Shown here: positions 10,053-20,771 of the stretch, piece after piece
Layout: each line of letters opens with the position of its first letter
How positions within the stretch are numbered: position 1 is the stretch's first letter
Source: Xylogone sp. PMI_703
Taxonomy: Eukaryota > Ascomycota > Leotiomycetes
Reading direction: 5' to 3'
DNA: 64,000 nt
Assembly (NCBI GenBank): GCA_021399445.1
Contig: JAJTUQ010000005.1
Location: forward strand, 1,550,001-1,614,000
Notes under the pieces: model-generated
What the model was told of the DNA's origin: nothing
Seen by the model: the letters and a program-made list of their open reading frames with translations, nothing else
Database searches by the model: none
Translations under genes and position numbers: made by a program

Positions 10053-12173
10053 TTCTTCAAGTATATGCAGTTACTTCGAAGACAGCTCTTGTGAAATCTG
10101 TTTTGGCTGTATTGGGTGATGATTATGGTGCTAGATCGAACTATCAACTAAATCTACATTTACTCGGTAGGCTTAATATATAGAGTACATTCCAAATGTA
10201 CACATTCGGCGTAATGATAAGCAACAACGACTGTGAGGCTAAATCGTCTTACAAATTGAATCTTACAAATAGGGATTATAAAGCTGTATTTGAGTTGGCA
10301 GTGGAGTTCCGATATTGGTGGGGCTTCAATGAAGCTGAGCTTTCTCTGTACGTACATCAGAGACCTGGGATGAGTTCATAACTAACTCGCGTTGATTTAT
10401 ACTTGCAAGCTAACTGAGTTTTAGTTTGGTTTATGAAAGGCCTTGTTTATAACGTTTGAGCAGTTCACAAAGCAGAGAGAGTTTAGCATTTTAAAATACT
10501 ATAAAGTTACAACTTTGAATTCCTCTTTAACATGTGGGAATGACATTGGCAGAACGATCTTTCTTACTAGCATTAGTTGGATTTAAGCTCTATTAAGTTT
10601 ATTGTTACTCTCGGCACAACCCTGCGAGTGGAACTCCCTGAGCGGAAGTCCGTTAGTGTTGCAGTTTGTTATTTTAGCATACACATTGATTGTTAATCTT
10701 CGGAACAACCGGAATCCGGGGATATAAAGGCACCTCACGCACCTCACCCCTTATGGCTAATAGTCCGATAGCACCTAGCCCCCATCACCACTGGTTACGT
10801 GAAAATGGTTACTCTGTCGCCTGGGCTAGGTCTTTAAGCTGTACTTCGCTCTTGAAATACAATACCGGTGATGTCTAGCCCGACTTCTAAGGTTTGTCTT
10901 GGTTTAGAAGTGTCATAACGTCGGGATTATCCGGTGTGGCTCAGAATAATCTCAATATGGCAGGTGCGAACGGCTCGCGACTTGAGAAACGTCGTCAAAA
11001 CTCGGGTCGGAATAATGAGTGGGGTGTGTGTGGCTTTACAGCAAAAATGGTCCTTGGTAAAGAGTCGAAGATCTTACAGAGAATGGGCGAACTGAGCTGG
11101 GATCTCAGATAGCATAAGATTATGTGCAAAACAGTGTCAGAGTGCGGATCGAAGCGTAGGCGAATGTGACATTTGTTCCCACGCCATAACGCCTGGTAAA
11201 TAGAGTCACCGGTTATCAATCTGCCAATATTGGATGTTGCAATCAGAACTTGACAGAATTGCGTGTCCCAATCGGGACCTGTGGACAATAAGGGAAAGAG
11301 GCCAGATCCTCCTATGCAGCGCTCCGAATAGTGCAATCAGTCCGTTTGAATGCCTCAGACTGCTCAATTAGTCCGTCTGACTTGATTGTAGCAGGTTGAC
11401 TCTGATTATCTACTTTCAACCTTCTTATAGACCTTTGCTCAGCCACAGAACCAGCAAGTCAGTCATCAGAGTCAGGGAAACATATCTGGGCGTTTCTATG
11501 AGCGTTCTAGTGAGCCAAAACGAAACTTGGACCATTGGATGTGATGGGTGTGATGTGTCAATAATAACTTAGTAAATTCTAATTAGTATGGAGAAACCTC
11601 CATGCTTTTGAGCCTCCAGGTAGATGAGCTAAGCCGTCGGGTGAACACCGGCAACCTTATGCCCTGTTTAGTAAGGCTGTCATATAGTTAAATAATAAAT
11701 AATAACCTATTAGTCTACTGGCCTGGTGGTTTGTTGAATCCATTAATACCACGATGTTGATAGACGTGCCGTATACACAAACTGTCTAGTTACGATGCCG
11801 ATAGTAGGTTAGCGAGGATACTATCGACACGGCACAACAAGATTTCACATTACTCACAATTCCTCGCCTCTCGCGACCTCAGCAACAGGAACACTTAAAA
11901 CAACCTCGAAGCCCGAGGATTCCCAAGGATTCACCTTGTTACTCTAGTTAATTATGAAAGAACTTAATTCAGCTACCTTACTACGCTTACCCAAAGATCG
12001 AGGATGTAAGGCTAACGTCAATCCTGGCTACTTTCTGCGCTACTAAAACTAGCTCATTTCCTGAAGTAGAATACAGATCATGTCTCGAAGGACAAGATTA
12101 AGGACAAGAAAGTATCCTTGTTTAGTGATAATGTATTAGTAGCTTCACAGTACTTCTAATTCCTCCGGAGTTG
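10053..12173. other. gene-poor region, no feature recognised
   Basis: Short open frames on both strands lack domains. Small imperfect direct repeats occur near 11330-11390 (AATCAGTCCGT and CAATTAGTCCGT). The 11700-12170 part may be old retroelement sequence but could not be assigned. Confidence 0.45.
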
Positions 12174-12178
12174 GTTAG

Positions 12179-12774
12179 TGTCACGACCCCGCAGGGTTGT
12201 AACAAGCGAACTGAGTATAGGGCCTCTATAGCCGTCGCCTTAATTAAATAAGTATAAGTTAAGACGGCTATCAGGGACTTGGTTATGGTATCGCTAGTAC
12301 TATCGCATTACTAATACTAGCGAAAGGATAGTACAAGTTCAACACTAGTACTATAAAAAGGGTTGTACAAGCTAAAGGATAGTACTATCGAAATTATAGT
12401 ACTAACCCTTTGGTTATACTAGCTAAGTAATAGTACTATCGGGAAAATAATACTACCTTTCCGCTTGTGCTAGCTATTTGCTTGTACGTGCAAAAAGCTA
12501 ATACTAGCAAATAAGCAAGCACATGACAAATAAGACCGGATAGGATCCCTTGGATCCAGGACCATAGGGATCCAGGCGGATCCAGTCACCAACACATACT
12601 ATATAAGTAGATAGTTTTACAGTAGATAAGAGCCTCGTGCTCAACTCAATTGATTTACAGCATACCTGCATTTCATAGTAATGACCCTAAGCCTTGTGAA
12701 GCTATTCTCTTGCCCTTTACCTTCATCTATCATTTGAGTGATAGATAACCCCAAACCCTTGTAGGAACGTTATA
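12179..12774 (+). mobile_element. solo LTR of the Gypsy family
   Basis: 596 bp, starting TGTCACGACCCCGCAGGGTT and ending CGTTATA (CGTTACA in the intact element). It is colinear with the 607-bp LTRs at 20136 and 26731. A 5-bp target duplication, GTTAG, flanks it at 12174-12178 and 12775-12779. No internal region is attached, so it arose by LTR-LTR recombination. It carries modest transition-type divergence from the intact LTR. Confidence 0.93.
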
Positions 12775-12779
12775 GTTAG

Positions 12780-13664
12780 TCATAATATATCATTACCCTT
12801 AGAGCTTGTAAGTAAAACTCGAAGCTGACAAGACCTACTGTACGTAATTGTCCTCCTTACTCAGTGACTAACCCACTTATCACCCAATAATTCATCGCCT
12901 CTTATATACAACAAAACATTCTTTGACATAAAAGTAAATGTGTATATAAATTATATATAACATATTATAGACTTAGAATTATTATTTTTAGTATTTAAAT
13001 ATAACGTTGAATACTATAATCAACAGTTAATACTAAGTTTTTTAAGTATTAAGAAATTCTTAATATAATAATATATTTTGAGGTTATAATAATTTTTGGT
13101 TCTGAAAACGATTTTAATCTTAAGTTTAAATAGAAGAAAGTATATTAATAATATAATGTATAATATAATAATAAAGTTCTAAAAATCTATTCGGATAAGT
13201 AATAAGATTATATTATGTTATAATATAAATATATAATATTATTTCTAATAATAAAATTAAGTCTTAAATAATTTCTTAAATAACTAGAATTTAGGGGATT
13301 CTTCTTTGTTTATTTAATTATTATATTTCTACTATAATAAGTCTTTTAAATATATTATAAGCTTGATTAGGTAATATATAAAATGATTGATAATATTATC
13401 TTATAGCCAAAAATCTTACTTTTTCAATATTTTAAAAATAGTCATATTTAAGCCAGATAACGAGAATCGCTAAAATAACTCAAAGAATATATTAAAAAAC
13501 GAGATTTATTCTTAGATAAAAAGTCAACCAAGTACAAGATGTACGACATTCGCCTGAGGGTAAAGAAACTTAAGAGTATTTTTGAGATACTCAAGGAGAA
13601 CTTTAATATTAATCTGTATGATATGAAGTTTGTTCTTTGGATAATTAATAAAATCGACAATAAT
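12780..13664. other. AT-rich tract
   Basis: From about 12950 to 13450 the DNA is extremely AT-rich with no coding frame. This is consistent with RIP-decayed repeat DNA of unknown identity. Confidence 0.55.
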
Positions 13665-13858
13665 TGTTGGTTCATACCAGCACGTGCCTATCACGTGCAT
13701 GTAAGCTAAACCTATTCCGGAGGAGAGCCGTAGCCGTAAGCTATATAACCCCTCCGGCCATACGTAGTAGAAACAACAACCATCTCCCAATATAACGCAA
13801 TTAGCATACCGTAATTACAGTATTACGTCGTGCCACGCGTTATGGGAGTGTACCGACA
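13665..13858 (+). repeat. Copia 5' LTR
   Basis: 194 bp, TG...CA bounded. It differs from the 3' LTR at scattered transition positions, such as CACGTGCC versus CACATACC. Confidence 0.85.
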
Positions 13859-13931
13859 CTGATCAGTTTGTACATACAGATCAGGAAGCCACGCAATCGA
13901 ATACAGGAATAACCGGTTCAGAATTGAGATA

Positions 13932-14062
13932 TTCTATGCAGGGCGACATATTACAGTGCTGCCGTGAATATTGTCAATACTCAACCGACTTTCTTATTCA
14001 GGAGTGTGAACTTCGGGAATTGCGATTTCTATGCAGGGCGACATATTACAGTGCTGCCGTGA
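13932..14062 (+). repeat. direct repeat in the Copia leader
   Basis: A 36-nt perfect repeat occurs at 13932-13967 and 14027-14062. Similarity continues to the right (GTCAATACTC) and weakly to the left, indicating a tandem duplication with a 95-bp period between the LTR and gag. Confidence 0.85.
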
Positions 14063-14104
14063 TATCGTCAATACTCTAGTCGAAGGGGGGAGATCTCGTA
14101 TCAA

Positions 14105-16137
14105 TTGATTGCACGAAAACAGCCGGTTTCTCTTCAATTGTTAAGACCTCTTGCCAAGTTACGGACGGCCTGCCTCTGGCCATACTCTTCATATTTCACT
14201 GAAATCACTGAATTCTACACTCTTTTTACCCCAAACCTTCGATTCGATTCACCCCACTTTGGAAGCCTCCACTCGACCGAAAAGGGAGCCAATCAGAACC
14301 TTCATTTAAGCAAATTTTTCATACGACAACTGTTAATATCGGAGATCCGGAACCCGAGAATAGCTGGAATGTCCCATCTTATGGGCACACCAGGCACACC
14401 GGGCACACCGGCAAATACGCCTGACATCCGGTCATGGGAAGAGAAAAGCAGGAAATGGCAATATGGTCTTAACCTGACCGATACCACTATTGATGAAGAC
14501 ATAAAAGACTTCATAGTCACTAAGATTCACGACTATGAGGTCGGAGGTAACTTTGACGATAACCTATGGATTCTATTTCGGGAAGACTTTAAGGATTTCA
14601 AGGCCGATACTTTTAGAAGAGCATCACCAAAAGTTTATATGGATTTGCGGACATGCCTACGTTGTGGTGGTGTACGCGTGTAACCACATAGCTACAACCT
14701 GACTATATATCAGACACTATTCAACGTACTCCAGGAAACCGAGCCAACACCATAGACTCAAGATAATGTTGATCAAGCTGTTGCTGACCTCCGGAAAGGG
14801 AGAATCATTACATTTTATATCATAAAAATCAAAGATTTATCGGTTACAGCAAGATCAAGGTTTATACTGACCACGGAAGTGGAGAAACCACTTCCTCTAC
14901 TAGTACAGACCATAGAGCATAGAACTGTAGAACACACCTTTGATAGAGTTAATACTGTTGATCGAACCTCTGTTGATCGAACCATCAAGCCGGAAATCTT
15001 AGAACCTACACCTCAACCTGAATCAACCATATTTACGGATTCTAAGCTACTTTCGGAGCTCACTAAGCACTACACTGAGGACATAAAATACAACGGAATT
15101 AATGACAACTTTAACCAAAAGCGCTATATATTCGAAAGTAATTGTAGAAGACTTGACATACCTACACATACTACACGAACAACGTTGACCACCTTACGTA
15201 TAAGGAAGTGTATGACCATATTCGAGGTTTCTACGAGGGACCAGAGCACCAGATCAATACCCTGACCTCATGGAATAACATCGATTTAATCTCCATCATG
15301 AATAAGAATACCGACAAGAATACGTTCCAGTGCGTACAAGAACTATTTACCACACTCCAGAAGGTTCAGCATGGCCTTGCCCCAGAGCTACGGACCCAAT
15401 CTTTCTTGATTAATAAGATAATCAACACTTGCCGAGGAGTTCCAGCATACAAATATGCGATTTCCAAGCCATCCCAACACTTAGGAACCCTGTTACAAGA
15501 TCTCAACTCATCGATATCGACATATGAAGCCGAGAATAAGCAAGAATCTCACTCAACGGCCTACTTTACGGACCGATATTACCGTAGTAAAGATAACCGC
15601 AAAAGTGAGAACCGCCAGTATCCCCGCAACAACCCACGTTATCGGCAAGGAAATAAGTGCTACATATGCCACAAGGAAGACTGCCACTCTTGGAACCACT
15701 CCCGAGAAAAGCAGGAAGCCGAAAAAGCAAGATTCAAGGCTAAACTGGGCCGTACATACAACCCCAGGAACCGCAACTTTGATAAGTTCGCAAATACTCG
15801 GTTCAGACAATATATTACCGAGTGTGAAGGTGAACCACCCGAAGAGGAGTCAGATATGGCCATCGAATTACTCCTAGCCAACGATTACGACTCAGAACCG
15901 GAGGAACCAAATACTGACATATCAAGAACCTATATCACTTCATGTGACGATTTTCCCATGGAATTAGCGGCAAATACGGCCATGGAACTCTCGAATAAAG
16001 CTTTTTCACATTACCTGACCATGGAAACACCCATAGAGACAACCAGCGAATCAATATCAAGCATGTACAACACAACCACCAGGTATAATACAAATCAGTT
16101 CCATGGAATCATGATCGATACAGGCGCAGCCAAATGA
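14105..16137 (+). pseudogene. Copia gag and start of protease, broken
   Basis: Gag-like segments lie at about 14374-14680 and 14879-16137. They include GTPGTPGTP repeats and the knuckle CYICHKEDCHSWNH, a form typical of fungal Copia gag proteins. The protease active site IDTGAAK appears at the end and is followed at once by a TGA stop at 16135-16137, where the frame continues on the other side as STAGYGQF. An interruption near 14680-14880 shifts frame. Gag would package the element RNA; this copy cannot make an intact product. Confidence 0.8.
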
Positions 16138-17451
16138 TCTACGGCCGGTTACGGCCAATTCCAGGCATTACAACATATTAACAAGACTGTAACGCTCAAC
16201 AACATAAAAAGTGCGAAAACCGTTCAATTCGGCATAGGGACCACTACCATTATAGGTTCAACAATAGTAAATACCCCAATCGGCCAATTAGAATTCCATA
16301 TTGTAGAAGTCAATACACCTTTCCTACTTTCCTTGGCCGACATGGACTACCTCGGAATATACTTCAATAACATTACAAATACGGTTATAACGCCCCATGG
16401 CAAAGTACCAGTAATCCGTAGATTCAGCCATCCGTTCGTAGTATAGAATAATTACTTACAGACCTATATTGTCGAATCCTTCGACCAAAACCCATGCTTT
16501 TTAACGACCATAGAACTACAGTGACTCCACCGACGGTTTAGACACCCTTCTGTAAAAAAACTTCAGAGAATACTAGACTGTACAGGCCATGATATCGAAA
16601 AAGAAGCGTTAGAACACTTTTCTAAGTATTGCGACTAGTACCAACGTCACGGAAAATCCCCATACCAATTCCGGTTTACACTCAAAGACGACCTGGAATT
16701 CAACCACACTGTGGTCATTGATATCTTCTATATAACCGGAAAACCTGTCTTACATGTTGTTGACAAAGCTATACACTACCAAGCCAGCAGATGGCTTCAG
16801 AATATAAGCGCAAAGCACACCTGGGACACCTTACGGGCATATTAGATCAACACTTACCTTAGGCCCCCTGACCAGATTGTTACAGACGCCGGAAAGAACT
16901 TCGTTAACAAGGAACTCAATCAACACGCCCGTATTATGGAGATCACACTGAAAACTATACCAGTAGAAGCTCACAACTCAATTGGAATGGTCGAACGTTA
17001 CCATGGCCTAATTCGACAAGCCTATACGATTATCACCACCGAAATCACCGATCTTGACAAGGATATGGCTCTACAGATGGCCTTCAAAGCAATCAATGAT
17101 TCAGTAAGACTTGACGGCCTAGTGCCTACACTTTTAGTTTACAGAGCATACCCACGAATAACCGAAAATAAGACTCTAGCCCCGTCCGTAAATCTCAGAG
17201 CCAAAGCAATTAGAAAAGCTATAGAGGAAATTCACAGATTACGAGCCAAACGACAGATAGAAAATACTCTGAATACCAGAAATGGCCCAAATACAACTCG
17301 TATACACGACTTACCGATTAATTCAGACGTTCTCGTGTGGCGTAAAAAAAACACAGGCCAAGCCAGAACTTGGGAAAGGCCATACAAACTCATAAGTATA
17401 GACGAAGAGAACTGTGTATTAGCACTTCCTCACGGCAATACAACATTCTGA
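16138..17451 (+). pseudogene. Copia protease remainder and integrase, broken
   Basis: Conceptual reading after the TGA continues through the rest of the protease and a GAG_pre-integrase-like segment (LHRRFRHPSVKKLQRIL). An integrase core follows, with an HTVVIDIFYI strand, an IVTDAGKNF motif and an ERYHGLIRQAY segment carrying the catalytic glutamate region. At least five in-frame stops occur (around 16444, 16522, 16636, 16843). The last open segment, 16936-17451, covers the integrase C-terminus. Confidence 0.8.
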
Positions 17452-19206
17452 TCAACTTCCGTAAAACCGTATTTCAGATCTGTAACCGATATTAAAACAG
17501 ATACACCATCTGAAACGATTTCACCTGCCCGGCAAAGTAAATCAAACACCAGAGAACATAGGATACCCCAACATATCGACGCTATAAATTCAACTAAGGA
17601 CATTATTACAGTAAAAACACCTATACAACCCGTCAAGCGTAGACCTGGAAAACCTCGAAAATACTTAATTAAACTGAACATAACCAATATCGAGATATTT
17701 CTCCAAGACCTGAAACTAGACGAAGCAAACCCATATTACACATCTCAACAAGCAGAAATGACAGGTCTAATAAACAACAGTATATTTAAAGTAATATTAC
17801 TTGAAGAGATACCAGAAGATATCTATATATTCAACGCAAAATTCGTAAACGAGGAGAAAAACCCAGGGACAGACAAAGCTTACAAGAAATCAAGACTTGT
17901 AATACAGACTTACAATGACCACAGAAAGAAAACCATATTAACTCAGTCACCAACAATCCAAAGAGTTAACCAACATATCATCCTGTGTATCACATCTATA
18001 GACGACAAAACCAAGTTATATTTATAAGATATATCACAAACTTACACTTAATCATTAAATAAGCTAAATTAACTCTTTTACATATACCCTCTAATCGAAC
18101 TATTACAATGATTAAACTTACCGAAAAAGAATATATTAAAGATCATAAAACTACTATACAAAGTCCCAGAGGCCAGAAACCACTGGTTTAAGACATATCA
18201 TATATATTACACCAAAAATCTCAGGATAAAGTAATCAACCTACGACCCATGCCTCTTATATAACAACTCACCTTTCAGTGTTGTAAGCCTCCAAACCAAC
18301 GATACATTCTTTGCTACGGACAATAAATTCATTGAACTCAAACAACTTTAGTTCCAGGAAGCAAGATTCCTAGCCAAGGAACGGGAAGTACTGACACCCA
18401 CCAAAGCTATCAAGTTCAACGGAGACATTATTCAACTGAAAAAAGACGTGATCACCCTGTCCCAAGAACGCCAATATGCTAATTTACGGCCCGTAACGAC
18501 TGAAACAAGCAGTACAACAAGCTCTCGAGGCATTGTACGCGAAAACCTTTCAACCAAAGACCAATATATAGCTCAGCATGCCAAAGGAGTATATATAACT
18601 TCAGTATACCAACCAGAAGCCGCATACGACCTGTCAACAGCTGCCCAAGCTGTAAACCCAGACGAAAACAACGTAAAAGCACTCAATAAGCACTTAGAAT
18701 AACAAATACAGAATACTACCAGAGGAATACAGTTCGTCAAGTTGAATAAGGAATCACTATAACTATTAGTGTTTACAGATACTGCTTTCGCAAACAACAA
18801 AGACCTATCTTCGCAAATTGGCTACGTTATAGTACTAACTGACAAAGAAAGCAACGCGAACATTCTTCACTGGTCTTCAATCAAGTGTAAACGGGTTACC
18901 CGGAACATATTAACATCCGAGTTATACAGAATAGCCCATGGATTCGATATGAGAACCGCAATCAAGTCTACCATCGACTGTATATTGAAGATTAACCTCC
19001 CACTAGTTATCTGTACTGATTCCAAGTTACTCTATGACTGTCTCGTCAAACTGGGAACCACACAAGAGAAACGATTGATGATCGATGTGATATGCCTCCG
19101 CCAGGCCTACGAACGTAGAGATATCACTGAAGTCAAGTGGATCGAGGGGAGCACAAACTCGGCCGACGCGATAACGAAGGGCAAGTGTTGTAACGTTCTG
19201 AAGTAA
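17452..19206 (+). pseudogene. Copia reverse transcriptase and RNase H, broken
   Basis: A reverse transcriptase fragment is readable at 17640-18027 (the FNAKFVNEEKNPGTDKAYKK region, resembling the start of Copia RVT_2), followed by heavily mutated sequence. The RNase H of Copia type is readable at 18769-19206: the VFTDTAFANN opening, the ICTDSKLLYDCL strand and the final SADAITKG motif. Stops and frame changes make the whole non-functional. Confidence 0.78.
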
Positions 19207-19440
19207 TTGATCGATACGAATACTGTATAGTTGGAAGTGGTAGAATAGGTGGAACGGAATGGAATCGGTGGTTCAGAAGTATAGAAACCAGAGATCACAA
19301 GATCGCACTATTCCTAATTAGGAAATTAGTATACGATTCAGAAAACTCTTCGGTTTTGAGCTTTTTCAGGAAAAAATATAACAATTGCAGGAATACGGGG
19401 TATGGAACCGGTCATATGTCAATTTCTAGAGTAGCTCCAG

Positions 19441-19634
19441 TGTTAGTTCATACCAGCACATACCTATCACGTGCATATAAGCTAAACCTATTCCGGAGGA
19501 GAGCCGTAGCTGTAAGCTATATAACCCCTCCGGCCATATGTAGTAGAAACGACAACCATCTCCCAATATAACGCAATTAGCATACCGTAATTACAGTATT
19601 ACGTCGTGCCACACGTTATAAGAGTGTACCGACA
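19441..19634 (+). repeat. Copia 3' LTR
   Basis: 194 bp, same length as the 5' LTR and more A/T-shifted. It directly abuts the truncated old Gypsy copy at 19638. Confidence 0.85.
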
Positions 19635-19637
19635 CTT

Positions 19638-20135
19638 ACTTCATAAAAACAGAAATAAAAAATATTTCTAAGATAGTTAAATAACGAGTAGACAAATTAG
19701 AAAAAATTCATAATTACTTAAAGTATAATATCAAATTTATATAAGAATGTATGAAGAAATATTATAATTAAAAATATAATACAAAACCTGAGTTTAAAGA
19801 AAAGAATAAAGTTTATATTATCCATAAATTTATCAAAACAACAAGATTAAATAATAAATTGGACTAGAAAAAGATTAGACTATATAAAATCAAAAAGAAA
19901 CTGGGAAATCTGACATATAAACTAAAACTTTTTAATATTATACAAATACATTTAGTATTTTATATAATTATACTAAAGAAAATATCCCCAGGATTACTGT
20001 TAACTCCAGACTTAGAGTTAGAATAGGACCTAAATATGGAATAGGAAGTCGAAGAAATCTTAGATAATAAGTTAGTAAGAAACAAGAAACAATATTTGGT
20101 CAGATAGAAAAAATAAGAAGAATATGGATAGTTAG
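19638..20135 (+). pseudogene. left remnant of an old RIP-mutated Gypsy copy
   Basis: Aligns to about 25480-25977 of the intact element: the integrase C-terminus and start of the chromodomain. It carries dense C-to-T and G-to-A changes that create stops. It is truncated on the left at the Copia boundary and ends at GTTAG where the intact element inserted. The continuation of the same old copy begins at 27338. Confidence 0.9.
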
Positions 20136-20742
20136 TGTCACGACCCCGCAGGGTTGTGACAAGCGACCTAAAGTATAAGGCCTCTATAGCCGTCGCCTTA
20201 GTTAAATAAGTATAAGTTAAGACGGCTATCCGGGACTTGGTTATGGTATCGCTAGTACTATCGCATTACTAGTACTAGCGAAAGGATAGTACAAGTTCAA
20301 CACTAGTACTATAAAAAGGGTTGTACAAGCTAAAGGATAGTACTATCGGAATTATAGTACTAACCCTTTGGTTGTACTAGCTAAGTGGTAGTACTATCGG
20401 AGAAATAGTACTACCTTTCCGCTTGTGCTAGCGATTTGCTCGTACGTGTAAAAAGCTAGTACTAGCGATTAAGCGAGCACCTGGATTAGATAAGCGGATC
20501 CCATGGATCCCATGGATCCCCAGGGGGATCGATGGGATCAATGGGACTCGAAGGAAATTCACTCTCTATATAAGTAGATAGAACTCACAGTAGATAGGAG
20601 CTTCGTGCTCAACTCAATTGATTTACAGCATACCTGCATTTCATAGTAACTACCCTAAGCTTTGTGAAGTTATTCTCTTGCCCTTTACCTTCATCTATCA
20701 TTTGAGTGATAGATAACCCCATACCCTAGTAGGAACGTTACA
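20136..20742 (+). repeat. Gypsy 5' LTR (607 bp)
   Basis: Starts TGTCACGACC and ends GTTACA. The U3 contains eight copies of the palindrome AGTACT between 20254 and 20463, repeated GGATCC motifs near 20500 and a TATA box at about 20566. It matches the 3' LTR base for base as read. Confidence 0.95.
20566..20577 (+). promoter_or_regulatory. LTR TATA box
   Basis: CTATATAAGTAG lies about 30-40 bp upstream of the segment predicted to be the RNA 5' end (about 20600-20606). The same motif is kept in the solo LTRs at 12179 and 29634. Confidence 0.6.
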
Positions 20743-20744
20743 CT

Positions 20745-20752
20745 TTGAGCAC
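20745..20752 (+). promoter_or_regulatory. candidate self-priming primer-binding site
   Basis: TTGAGCAC begins two bases after the 5' LTR. It is complementary to GTGCTCAA at 20605-20612 in the LTR, just downstream of the TATA box. There is no TGG start as in tRNA-primed elements. This geometry resembles the self-primed Tf1/sushi group of chromoviruses. Confidence 0.45.
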
Positions 20753-20771
20753 CTTGAAACTCGAAGGTACC

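Larger units (their letters stand above)
13665..19634 (+). mobile_element. decayed Copia (Ty1-type) LTR retrotransposon
   Basis: Two 194-bp LTRs (13665-13858 and 19441-19634, beginning TGTTGG/TGTTAG and ending CGACA) bracket about 5.6 kb. The interior encodes, in order, gag with a zinc knuckle, protease, integrase, reverse transcriptase and RNase H: the Copia order. The reading frame is broken by several stops of TAG/TAA/TGA type. LTR differences are essentially all transitions, as expected from RIP. No target duplication is visible: ATAAT lies to the left and CTTAC to the right. One flank may therefore have been rearranged after insertion. Confidence 0.88.
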
